This document shows positions 50,918 to 59,129 of a stretch of 64,000 nucleotides of DNA, one piece after another. Origin of the DNA: Comamonas aquatica NBRC 14918 (GTDB lineage Bacteria > Pseudomonadota > Gammaproteobacteria > Burkholderiales > Burkholderiaceae_C); assembly GCF_000739875.1 (NCBI RefSeq), contig NZ_BBJR01000043.1, forward strand, positions 1 through 64,000, read 5' to 3'. The position numbers and the translations under genes are program-made. Every line of letters starts with the position of its first letter. The stretch's first letter is position 1. The notes under the pieces are model-generated. The model had not been told where the DNA came from. It did no database searches and worked only from the letters and a program-made list of their open reading frames with translations.

Positions 50918-52186
50918 TCAGGCGCTGTCGCCCACCAGGGCCTGCGGGGCGCGCGCCGCCGCGCGGCGGGCGCGGCGCTTGCGCTCCCAGATGACGATGC
51001 CCGTGACCGACAGCATCACCACCATCAGCCCCATGACCGACATCAGGATGCGCCCGGGCAGGCCCAGGATGCGGCCGGAGTGCAGGGGCAGCTGCAGCTG
51101 CACGAAGACATCGGCCGCCGTGCCATGCCAGGGGCGGTGCTGGCCCAGTACCGCGCCGTCCTCGGCGCTGACGTAAAGGTTCGACAGCCCCATGCCCTGC
51201 GCACCCAGCTCGTTGCTGGGGTCGAAGAAGGAGACGTTGTAGAACGGAAAGTCGCCGCCGTACCAGATGCCCCCGGGCGGATGCTCGAAGCCCTGGCGCT
51301 CGCCCTCCGCGCGCGCGATGTCGATCGCCTGGGCGAACGAGATCTTGGGCTCGATGAAGCTGCCAAACGGTGCGGGCGTCAGCGTTTCGTAAGGGCCCGG
51401 CGTGGTGGTCGATATCTGGCGCATCACGGGATAGAACACCTCGCGGTACAGGTTCAGCGAGAACGAGGTGAAGGACACCACGATGATGATCAGCCAGACC
51501 CACAGCCCTCCGGCCCGGTGCAGGTCGAAGTTGAGCTTGTAGCCGCCAGCACGCCAGCGCACCACCCATGCGGGCTGCCAGCGGGCCCACCACGAGCGCG
51601 CCGGCGCGGGTGCCGCGCGTGCCCTGCGCACGGCCGCCAGGCGGCGTGGCAGCGTCAGGTACAGGGCCACGAAGCTGTCGATCAGCCACATCAGCGCCAC
51701 GCCCCCCATCAGCCAGAAACCCCAGCGGTCGCTGCCCCAGAAGGCCGGCATGTGCAGGCTTTCGTGCAGGTGGCGCAGCCAGGGCATGAGGTTGCGCTGG
51801 CTCAGCACCAGGCTCTTGGAGTTGCGCTGGCCCGTCACCTGGGCGGTCACGGGGTCGACGAACACGTTGTTGTAGCCCAGGGCGTAGGGCGCACCGGTCG
51901 CCGGGTCCTTGCGCGGACGCACCAGGAACGAGGCGGCATGGCCTTCCTCCAGCCCCAGGGTCATGTACGACACCTCGGCGCGCGGATCGTGCGCCTCCAC
52001 GGCCGCGGCCAGCGCCAGCGGGTCCTGCAGCGCGCCCCGGCCGGGCGTGTGCATGATGTCGGCGTTCAGCCACTCGTCGATCTCGTGGTCCCAGGAAATC
52101 ACGGCGCCGGTGGCCCCGGCGACGATGAGGAACAGCGCCACCGTCAGGCCCAGCCAGCGGTGGACCACGGTCCAGAATTCACGCAT
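50918..52186 (-). CDS. PepSY-associated TM protein, probable ferrisiderophore reductase
   Basis: Inner-membrane protein of 422 residues with four main helices: about 8-30 (after MREFWTVVHRWLG), about 160-180, about 228-250 and about 375-400. Conserved His include HRWLG, HLHESLH and DLHRAGGLW, typical of PepSY-TM (PiuB/FoxB-like) proteins, which are thought to pass electrons to ferrisiderophores. It begins 12 bp after the TonB receptor gene, so the two form an iron-uptake operon. Confidence 0.88.
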   Translation of the reverse strand: MREFWTVVHRWLGLTVALFLIVAGATGAVISWDHEIDEWLNADIMHTPGRGALQDPLALAAAVEAHDPRAEVSYMTLGLEEGHAASFLVRPRKDPATGAPYALGYNNVFVDPVTAQVTGQRNSKSLVLSQRNLMPWLRHLHESLHMPAFWGSDRWGFWLMGGVALMWLIDSFVALYLTLPRRLAAVRRARAAPAPARSWWARWQPAWVVRWRAGGYKLNFDLHRAGGLWVWLIIIVVSFTSFSLNLYREVFYPVMRQISTTTPGPYETLTPAPFGSFIEPKISFAQAIDIARAEGERQGFEHPPGGIWYGGDFPFYNVSFFDPSNELGAQGMGLSNLYVSAEDGAVLGQHRPWHGTAADVFVQLQLPLHSGRILGLPGRILMSVMGLMVVMLSVTGIVIWERKRRARRAAARAPQALVGDSA

Positions 52187-52198
52187 GCGAGCCTAGCC

Positions 52199-54391
52199 TC
52201 AGAAGTCCACGCTGGCGCTGAGCGTGAAGGTGCGGGGCGCGCCCTGGACCAGGTAGCCGCTGCCTGGGTAACCACCGACCGAGGCCCAGTAGTCGCGGTC
52301 TGCCACGTTGTCGATGCGGGCGTTCAGCGTGACCAGCTTGCCGCCGACCTCCATCAGGTAGCGCGCACCCAGGTCCAGGCGGGTCCAGGCGGGCACGCGC
52401 AGGGTGTTGGCGGCATTCGCCTGCTGCGCCCCGGTGTAGATGGCGCGGGCGTTGAGCGACAGGCCCTGCACGCCGGGCACATCCCATTCCGCACCCAGGT
52501 TGGCCTGGCTGCGCGGGACCCCCACCACACGGCGGCCGTCGTTGGCCTGGTTGGCGGTGGAGCGGTAGGTGGCGTCCAGCAGCGTCAGGCCCCCCAGTAC
52601 CCGCAGGCCCTTGACCGGTTCACCAAACAGGTTGAATTCCAGGCCCCGGTTGCGCTGCTCGCCAAACACGCCATAGACGTTGTTCTCCACATAGGCGCTG
52701 GGCATGTCGGTGGTGAAGAAGGCGACGCTGCCGCCGATGCGGCCGCCGTCGTACTTCAGGCCCACTTCCTTCTGGCGCGAGACATAGGGCGCGAACACCT
52801 GCCCGGCATTCAGCACCGGCTGGCCGCCATTGGTCGCGGGCGCCGTGCCGCCCTTGACCAGCCCTTCGATGTAATTGGCATACAGCGACAGGTCGGGGCG
52901 CAGCTTGAACACGGCTCCGGCCACCGGCGTCACGCGGCTTTTCTCGTACTGGCCTGAACTGGCACCCGTGGTGGCGTCAAAGCCTTCCACCTCGATGGTC
53001 TGGTGGCGCAGACCCAGCGTGAGGCGCACACGGTCGTCCATGAACCCCAGGGTGTCGGCCACAGCCAGGCTGGTGTTCTTGATGCGCTCGGTTTCACGTG
53101 GGCTGCCCAGGATGCCGCCAAAGCCGGTCAGGGGCGGCGGGGTCAGGGCCACGGGCTGGTAGATGTTGTTGCTCAGGCCGGTGCCATAGTTGTAGCCCCA
53201 AGCGTTGCGCTCGCTGGAATCAAACAGGTTCAGCGACGCCACGACCGCGTGCGTGACGGCACCGGTGGCGAACTGGCCACGCAGGCCCAGCTCGCCGGTT
53301 TGGATGTGGTTTTCGCGGGTGTTGTCAAAACGGTTGACTGTGGCATCGCCCGCAGCGCTGGACAGCGTCAGGCCCGACAGGCGGTTGTCCTCCTTGCCAC
53401 GGCGCATGCCCACGGCGGCCCAGCCGGTCCATTGCGCGTTGAAGTCGAACTCGCCGCGCACGGTGCCAAACAGGTCCCGGCTGTTGGAGTACGTCCAGGG
53501 CTGGCCGTAGTTGGTGGCCGCGTCCGGCGCCTGGGGAATGGGCAGTGCGGCGCTGGGCGTGACGGCGGGGCGCGTGCCGCTCATGTTGTGCTCCTGCCAG
53601 CCCAGGTCGGCCGACAGGCGCGCACGGCGGCTGCGCCAGTCCAGGCCCAGCGATGCCACGGTGGTGCGGGCCTTCTCGTCATCCACGCCGGTGCCCCCGC
53701 TGCGGCGCGCCAGGTTCAGGCGCACGCCGGTGGCATTGTCGGGACCGAAGCGGCGCGACAGATCGGCCCCGCCATAGCTTTGCCCGCCACTGGCGCCGCC
53801 GACCGTGACCCGGTTGAGCGGCTCATTGCTGGCGCGCTTGGGCACCACGTTGATCAGCCCGCCCAGGCCACCACCGCTGACGCTACCGGCGCCCGCACCG
53901 CTCAAGAACGCGTTGGCGCCGCGAAACACCTCGACGCGCTCGACGAACTCGGTCGCCATGTACTGCCGCGGCACCAGACCGTACAGGCCGTTGTAGGCCA
54001 CATCGTCCGAGTACAGGGTGAAGCCGCGCACGAAATAGGTCTGCTGGAAGTTGCCAAAGCCGCGCGCCTGGCGCACCCCGGCGTCATTGAGCAGCACGTC
54101 CCCCACGCTCTTGGCCTGCTGGTCCTGAATCAGGCTGCTGGTGTAGCTGGTGGCGGAGAACGGCACATCCATCATGTCTTGCGTGCCCAGCACGCCCGCA
54201 CGCGCACCGCGCGCCACCTGGCCGCCGGCAAACGGCTTGGACAGGCCTTCGGCCGAGGCATCGGCACTGGCTTCGACCGTGACGGTCTCCAGGGTGGCGG
54301 CAGCCTGGTTCTGCGCGGATGCGGCCGAACCCAGGGTCCAGAACGACAAAGCGACCGCAACCGGTCGCAGGGGGAAGGCAGGAGAATGCAT
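52199..54391 (-). CDS. TonB-dependent siderophore receptor
   Basis: Outer-membrane gated barrel of 730 residues. Signal peptide ends at about Ala26; TonB-box-like LETVTVEAS follows; plug domain with FVRGFTLYSDDVAYNG and GANAFLSGAGAGSVSGG; C-terminal barrel ends in Phe (RTFTLSASVDF). Resembles ferrichrome/ferrioxamine-type receptors; the exact siderophore is unknown. An AT-rich Fur-box-like site immediately precedes the ATG. Confidence 0.93.
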   Translation of the reverse strand: MHSPAFPLRPVAVALSFWTLGSAASAQNQAAATLETVTVEASADASAEGLSKPFAGGQVARGARAGVLGTQDMMDVPFSATSYTSSLIQDQQAKSVGDVLLNDAGVRQARGFGNFQQTYFVRGFTLYSDDVAYNGLYGLVPRQYMATEFVERVEVFRGANAFLSGAGAGSVSGGGLGGLINVVPKRASNEPLNRVTVGGASGGQSYGGADLSRRFGPDNATGVRLNLARRSGGTGVDDEKARTTVASLGLDWRSRRARLSADLGWQEHNMSGTRPAVTPSAALPIPQAPDAATNYGQPWTYSNSRDLFGTVRGEFDFNAQWTGWAAVGMRRGKEDNRLSGLTLSSAAGDATVNRFDNTRENHIQTGELGLRGQFATGAVTHAVVASLNLFDSSERNAWGYNYGTGLSNNIYQPVALTPPPLTGFGGILGSPRETERIKNTSLAVADTLGFMDDRVRLTLGLRHQTIEVEGFDATTGASSGQYEKSRVTPVAGAVFKLRPDLSLYANYIEGLVKGGTAPATNGGQPVLNAGQVFAPYVSRQKEVGLKYDGGRIGGSVAFFTTDMPSAYVENNVYGVFGEQRNRGLEFNLFGEPVKGLRVLGGLTLLDATYRSTANQANDGRRVVGVPRSQANLGAEWDVPGVQGLSLNARAIYTGAQQANAANTLRVPAWTRLDLGARYLMEVGGKLVTLNARIDNVADRDYWASVGGYPGSGYLVQGAPRTFTLSASVDF

Positions 54392-54400
54392 GAACTGAAG

Positions 54401-54426
54401 TATTATTGAGAACTATTTTTATTTAT
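54401..54426 (-). promoter_or_regulatory. Fur-box-like AT-rich element
   Basis: On the minus strand AATAGTTCTCAATAATA, about 10 bp before the receptor ATG. Partial match to the Fur 19-mer; the only AT-rich tract in a GC-rich neighbourhood, in front of an iron-uptake gene. Confidence 0.5.
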
Positions 54427-54644
54427 ACCACTCCAAGCCCGCCTGCTCCAGGCAGGAGCCCCATTCGCAGTGGGGACTAACACACGCGCTCACCGATGGC
54501 ACCGCGCCGGCATGGCAGTGCGCGCCCCTGGGATCAAGGGTGCCCTAGCCAAATGCGCTGGCCAGGTCCGTGCGCACCGCTCTGTGGCCTGCCCACCACC
54601 AACTCTCCCGGGCCCCAGCCAGCCCGCTGCACGGCGGGATCCAT

Positions 54645-54706
54645 ACTTTTCAAGCCTTTTCGGCATCCAGCCCTTGCCCTGCCTGCGCCAAGCGCTCCTG
54701 TTTTTC
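54645..54706. repeat. dispersed hairpin repeat R9
   Basis: ACTTTTCAAGCC, CATCCAGCCC, then GCGCCAAGCGCTCCTGTTTTT. Its minus strand begins AAAAACAGGAGC, like R11. Confidence 0.6.
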
Positions 54707-54718
54707 GAGAAAACACCA

Positions 54719-54742
54719 TAAAAAAACCGCCTGACGGCGGTT
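54719..54742 (-). terminator. intrinsic terminator of slyD
   Basis: Stem AACCGCC/GGCGGTT with TGAC loop, followed by T-run on minus, 23 bp after the slyD stop. Confidence 0.88.
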
Positions 54743-54764
54743 CTTCCTGCGGGGTGCAGCGGGC

Positions 54765-55250
54765 TCAATGGTGGTGGCCGTGGCCGCCGTGCACGTGGCG
54801 GTGCGCTACTTCCTCTTCCGAGGCGGCACGCACTTCGGTGATCTTGCAGCTGAAGCGCAGCGCCTTGCCGGCCAGGGGGTGGTTGCCGTCCAGCTGGACC
54901 ACGGGGCCCTTGATCTTCACCACGTTGTAGATCTGGGGCAGGCCCTGGTCGTTGGTGCCGCGCAGCTGGCCGCCCACCTTCACGCCCGCGGGGAATTCGC
55001 CCTTGGGGATGGTGCGCTGCAGGCTGGGGTCGTGGGGGCCGAAGGCCTCGTCCACGCTCAGGTCCACGGTCAGCGACTCGCCCACGGCCTTGCCGTCCAG
55101 CGCGGCCTCGACCTTGGCAAACAGGTTGTCGTAGCCACCGTGCAGGTAGGCCACGTCGCCCTTGTCCAGCAAGGCGCCGGCGATGCCGCCCTGCAGCAGT
55201 TCGTGGATCTTGTAGTTCAGCGTGACCGCCGTGTCTTGGGTGATGTTCAT
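54765..55250 (-). CDS. slyD: FKBP-type peptidyl-prolyl isomerase SlyD
   Basis: Cytosolic prolyl isomerase/chaperone and metallochaperone. 161 residues. FKBP half with an inserted chaperone (IF) domain (AFGPHDPSLQRTIPKGEFP); GNHPLAGKALRFSCKI near the end; His-rich tail HRHVHGGHGHHH, the Ni/Zn-binding site. Start MNITQDTAVTLNYK. Confidence 0.95.
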   Translation of the reverse strand: MNITQDTAVTLNYKIHELLQGGIAGALLDKGDVAYLHGGYDNLFAKVEAALDGKAVGESLTVDLSVDEAFGPHDPSLQRTIPKGEFPAGVKVGGQLRGTNDQGLPQIYNVVKIKGPVVQLDGNHPLAGKALRFSCKITEVRAASEEEVAHRHVHGGHGHHH

Positions 55251-55352
55251 GTGCGTTGCCACAAAAAAGTGGCGGCCAGGCCGCCACGGTTGGAATGCGC
55301 TGCATTGTCCACCATCGCCCGCCTGCCCTGCAGGCACCGGGTGGGCATCACG

Positions 55353-56393
55353 TCAGGCGGATGCGGGCACTTCGTCCGCGGTCTGCCCCGGATGGCGCGC
55401 AAAACGGCGCGGCGTGGCGCCGTGCACCGGGGCCTGGCTGTCCCAGGGCCAGCCCCCGAACTGCGTGCGGCGGAAGTCCTGCATGGCCTGCATGATCTGC
55501 TGCTGCGTGTTCATCACGAAGGGGCCGTACTGCACCACGGGTTCACCCAGCGGGCGGCCCTGCAGCAAGAGCAGCTCGGCCACCTCGTCCCCGGTGTTGA
55601 CCAGGGCCAGGTCGCGCCCGGCCTCCACCTGCAGCGCGGCGTGCGCGCCCAGGTCCTCGCCCTCCAGCTGCAGGGCATCGCCCACAAACCAGTACAGCAT
55701 GCGGCGGGTGGCCGCCCCTGCGGCCCGGGGCAGGGTCCAGCGGGCGCCGGGCTGCAGGCGGAGGGTCCAGATGGCGACGTCGGCCTCGGCCTGGGAGGCC
55801 CAGGATTCGGGCGGCGGGGGCAACGGTGCCCCCGCCCCTGCCAGGGCACCGGCGACCACGGTCACCGTGGTCTGGCGCCCGGCGGCATCGGTGTGCTGCA
55901 GGCGCGGGATGCGCTCGTTCCACAGCATGGTGAAGTGGGGCGGGACCATCTTCTGGCTGGCCGGCAGGTTCAGCCAGATCTGGAACAGCTCCAGCGGGTT
56001 GGAGCGGTCGGTGTGCAGCAGCGGAAACATCTCCGAGTGCATGATGCCGGCGCCGGCCGTCACCCACTGCACGTCGCCGCCGCCAAAACGCGCGGCCGCG
56101 CCCAGCGAATCGGCATGGTCAATCAGGCCTTCGCGCACCAGGGTCACGGTTTCAAAGCCGCGGTGGGGGTGGCCCGGGAAGCCCGGCACATGGTCGCCGT
56201 GGTACATGGAAAAGCCGTCCTTGCCGCTGAAGTCGCTGCCCATGGGGCGGTCTTCCAGCTCGACGGCCTGCACGCCCAGGGCGCCGTCCCCGGCGGGGTA
56301 GGCGTCGTTGTGGTGGGCGCAGAACAGAAAGGGGTCGATGCACGGCCACTGATTGCCCAGAGGCAGGCGTTGAAGGATGGGGGATGCGGACAT
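55353..56393 (-). CDS. pirin-family protein
   Basis: 346 residues, longer than most pirins (about 230-300). Cupin metal-site residues: FPGHPHRGFETVT and AGIMHSEMF. C-terminal region EPVVQYGPFVMNTQQQI is typical. Some bacterial pirins oxidise quercetin; the role here is unknown. Proline-rich segment APLPPPPESWA in the middle. Start MSASPILQRLP. Confidence 0.88.
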   Translation of the reverse strand: MSASPILQRLPLGNQWPCIDPFLFCAHHNDAYPAGDGALGVQAVELEDRPMGSDFSGKDGFSMYHGDHVPGFPGHPHRGFETVTLVREGLIDHADSLGAAARFGGGDVQWVTAGAGIMHSEMFPLLHTDRSNPLELFQIWLNLPASQKMVPPHFTMLWNERIPRLQHTDAAGRQTTVTVVAGALAGAGAPLPPPPESWASQAEADVAIWTLRLQPGARWTLPRAAGAATRRMLYWFVGDALQLEGEDLGAHAALQVEAGRDLALVNTGDEVAELLLLQGRPLGEPVVQYGPFVMNTQQQIMQAMQDFRRTQFGGWPWDSQAPVHGATPRRFARHPGQTADEVPASA

Positions 56394-56656
56394 GGCCGTC
56401 GCTCCTGCTGGGTGCCGCCATCCCCGTCCCCTGCGGACGGGCAACACTGCGGCGTTGCACATGCTCCGAAGATAAGGGCGCGGGCCGCCCGCTCCAAGCC
56501 CTGCCACTGCAACAGAGCGTTCCAGCAGCAAGACGGTGGCAGCGCAGGCACCGCCAACGTCCCAGCGGACAAGCGCAGGGCCACGGCCCGCAGCGGGTGC
56601 GCGGGGTGCGCAGCCTCACCCCTGCCCGTGCGCAGCGGGCCCCTTGCGCGCCGTGC

Positions 56657-57367
56657 TCAGGCCGCCGCGGCAGCAGGCACGCACAGGCCGCGCTGCACGG
56701 CGGGGCGCGCCAGCCAGGCCTGCAACACGCGCTGCACGTTGGCGTAGTCGGCCAGGCCCAGCAGGGCATCGGCCTCGTAGTTCACCGACAGGCAGCGCAC
56801 CCAGGGCAGCACGGCGATGTCGGCGATCGTGTAGTCGGTGCCCAGGATCCAGTCGCGGCCCTGCAGGCGCGCATCCAGCACCCCCAGCAGGCGCTTGGCC
56901 TCGGTCACATAGCGCTGCAGCGGGCGCTTGTCCTCGAAGTCCTTGCCGCCATAGCGCCAGAAGAAGCCCACCTGGCCGAACATGGGACCGGCACCGCCCA
57001 TCTGCCACATCAGCCACTGCAGGGCTTCATAGCGCCGCGCAGGGTCCTGGGGCAGGAGCTGACCGGTTTTTTCGGCCAGATAGACCAGGATGGCGCCGGA
57101 TTCGAACAGGCCCAGCGGCTGGCCGCCCGGGCCGTTCGGGTCCCAGATGGCGGGGATCTTGTTGTTGGGGTTGAGCGCCAGGAATTCGGGTGTGAACTGG
57201 TCGCCGGCCTGGATGTCCACGCGGTGGGCTTCGTAGGGCAGACCCACCTCTTCCAGCATCACCGAGACCTTGATGCCATTCGGTGTGGGCAGCGAATACA
57301 GCTGCAGGCGCTGCGGGAACTGGGCCGGCCACTTGCCGCCGATGGGGTGTGCGTGGGATTGCTGCAT
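56657..57367 (-). CDS. glutathione S-transferase-like disulfide-bond oxidoreductase (YfcG-like)
   Basis: 236 residues. N-terminal thioredoxin fold begins LYSLPTPNGIKVSVMLEE, lacks the usual GST Tyr/Cys site, and has NNKIPAIWDPNGP and LFESGAILVYLAEKTG, as in E. coli YfcG, which reduces disulfides with bound glutathione. The window also encodes glutathione synthesis (gshA, gshB). Start MQQSHAHPIG. Confidence 0.9.
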   Translation of the reverse strand: MQQSHAHPIGGKWPAQFPQRLQLYSLPTPNGIKVSVMLEEVGLPYEAHRVDIQAGDQFTPEFLALNPNNKIPAIWDPNGPGGQPLGLFESGAILVYLAEKTGQLLPQDPARRYEALQWLMWQMGGAGPMFGQVGFFWRYGGKDFEDKRPLQRYVTEAKRLLGVLDARLQGRDWILGTDYTIADIAVLPWVRCLSVNYEADALLGLADYANVQRVLQAWLARPAVQRGLCVPAAAAA

Positions 57368-57468
57368 CAAGTCGTACCTCCGTCCATGGGCCGGCCACCA
57401 TGGCGGCCCCGAGTCGTCCGATGGTAGCGGCGCCGGCAACAACACCGCGGCGCCTGCGGGCAAGGGCC

Positions 57469-58038
57469 TCAGGGCTTGGCCGCCGCGTCCTTGGCGACGA
57501 TGGCCACGTCCAGCCCCTGCGGGGTCACGGTGATGGCGCCGGGCTGCAGGCCCAGGCTGTCGGCCAGCTGCAGCTCCTCGGGCTTGACGTGGTACAGCGC
57601 AAAGGCCTCCAGCGCCTGCGAGGCCAGGCGCGGGCCATAGGTGGAGACCATGTCGGCCACGGCGGGATCGGCGCCGTCGAACTGCAGGCTCAGCACCTCC
57701 ACGCGGTGCGCACGCACGGTGCGGTCCTGGGGCTCGTAGCGCAGGGCAAAGCGCACCTCCATGCGGCCGGCATAGCTCTGGCGCAGGGCGGGGCCGGACA
57801 GTTGCACGGGCAGGTGCGTCTGCAACTGGTTGCTGGCCGGCAGCAGCTGCAGGGCGGGGCGCTGCATTTCCAGCTGCAGCAGGCCGGCGACGGGGAAGCG
57901 CTTGGGGAATTGCTGCAGCAGGCCCTGCTCGAGCTGGGCCTGGCTGACGCTGATCTTGGTGGGCACGGCCTGGGAGCAGGCGCTGAGGGTCAAAGTCGTG
58001 GCGGCGGCAACGGCCAACAAAAAATGGCGGCGGGACAT
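57469..58038 (-). CDS. DUF1439 lipoprotein (YceB-like)
   Basis: 189 residues. Twin-Arg-like start MSRRHFLLAV, lipobox TLSAC with Cys21, then the SMP-like DUF1439 fold (ISVSQAQLEQGLLQQFPKRF). Function unknown; probably outer-membrane anchored. Start at 58038. Confidence 0.82.
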   Translation of the reverse strand: MSRRHFLLAVAAATTLTLSACSQAVPTKISVSQAQLEQGLLQQFPKRFPVAGLLQLEMQRPALQLLPASNQLQTHLPVQLSGPALRQSYAGRMEVRFALRYEPQDRTVRAHRVEVLSLQFDGADPAVADMVSTYGPRLASQALEAFALYHVKPEELQLADSLGLQPGAITVTPQGLDVAIVAKDAAAKP

Positions 58039-58103
58039 GGCGGGCTCGGTTGCAAGACCGCAGCCAGCCCGGACAGCGCGGGCAGCCGCAGCCTCAATTT
58101 GTA

Positions 58104-58156
58104 TCAAAACAGCAGTAAACGCTGATCCATCCTGCGCTTGGCGCTCTTAATTTTGT
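58104..58156. repeat. dispersed hairpin repeat R10
   Basis: AAAACAGCAGTAAACGC, ATCCATCC, then GCGCTTGGCGCTCTTAATTTT. Between the tyrosine phosphatase stop and the DUF1439 start. Confidence 0.55.
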
Positions 58157-58198
58157 GAAGTTTAGCGCAAGCCGCAGCGGGGTGCTGTCGCGCGCCGC

Positions 58199-58972
58199 TC
58201 AGCCTTCCAGGTAACGCTGGGCCAGGCGCTGGCGGGCCGCGGCGTCCACGCCCAGCACCTCGGCCAGGTAGCGGTCCATGCTGCCGGCGTGCTGCTCGGC
58301 CAGCACGAAGGCGCTGTCCAGAAACGGCATCTGCACGCGCCACAGCACGTCCAGGATGTCCTGCGGCACGGACTGCGCGGCCTTGGCCGCCAGCTCGGCC
58401 GGACGGCGGTAGAGCTGGTTGGTCAGCAGGTAGTCCTCGCGCACCGCCTCGCGCGACACGCCCAGCGCCAGCAGGATCAGCGCAGCGGCCCAGCCGGTGC
58501 GATCCTTGCCGGCGGTGCAGTGGAACACCAGCGGCTGGTCGCTGTCCTGCAGCAGGCGGAACAGGTGGGCAAAGCGGTCGGCGTTGTCGATGACGAAGCT
58601 GCGGTAGGTGTCCTGCATCAGGCCCACGGTTTCGTCGGCGGTCAGGCGGTGGCCCTGCTGCACCAGGGCCAGGGCACGCTGCACCACGGTGGGCTCGATG
58701 CCCAGCACTTGCTGGTCCAGAAACGGCCAGACATAGCCCTGGTTGGCACGCTCCTGCTCACCACGGAAATCCACGGCGCGCACCACGCCCAGGGCCTGCA
58801 GGGTCTGCAGATCGGCCGGACTCAGCCCCGCCAGATGGTCCGAGCGGAACAGCCTGCGCCAGCGCACGGCACGCCCGTCGGCCCCCAGGTAGCCGCCCAG
58901 ATCGCGGAAGTTGGTCGTACCTTGCAGGGCGATGCTGCGCGTCAGCGGTGCGGGGGCGGTGGCCAGGTCCAT
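58199..58972 (-). CDS. tyrosine-protein phosphatase (Y_phosphatase3-like)
   Basis: 257 residues. Phosphate-binding loop FHCTAGKDRTGWAAA contains the catalytic Cys and Arg; an N-terminal NFRDLGGYLGADGR block is typical of PF13350 phosphatases. Homologues act on phosphotyrosine or phosphoinositides; substrate unknown. Start MDLATAPAPL. Confidence 0.88.
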   Translation of the reverse strand: MDLATAPAPLTRSIALQGTTNFRDLGGYLGADGRAVRWRRLFRSDHLAGLSPADLQTLQALGVVRAVDFRGEQERANQGYVWPFLDQQVLGIEPTVVQRALALVQQGHRLTADETVGLMQDTYRSFVIDNADRFAHLFRLLQDSDQPLVFHCTAGKDRTGWAAALILLALGVSREAVREDYLLTNQLYRRPAELAAKAAQSVPQDILDVLWRVQMPFLDSAFVLAEQHAGSMDRYLAEVLGVDAAARQRLAQRYLEG

Positions 58973-59129
58973 GGGAACGACTCCTTGAGGCAAACATCCA
59001 GGGCGGGCGGCAGATGCCGCCACGGGACAGGCCATGCTGCCAGCAGCGTATGTCCGGGCCATGAACCCAGGCGACACACCGCCTGCGTGCCCGGCAACGG
59101 GTGCCGGCGCGCGGCCTGCCCGCAGGGGC

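Larger units (their letters stand above)
54392..54764. other. intergenic region TonB receptor / slyD
   Basis: 373 bp without a gene. Contains the Fur-box-like element (about 54401-54426) by the receptor start, GC-rich DNA, repeat R9, and the slyD terminator. Confidence 0.6.
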
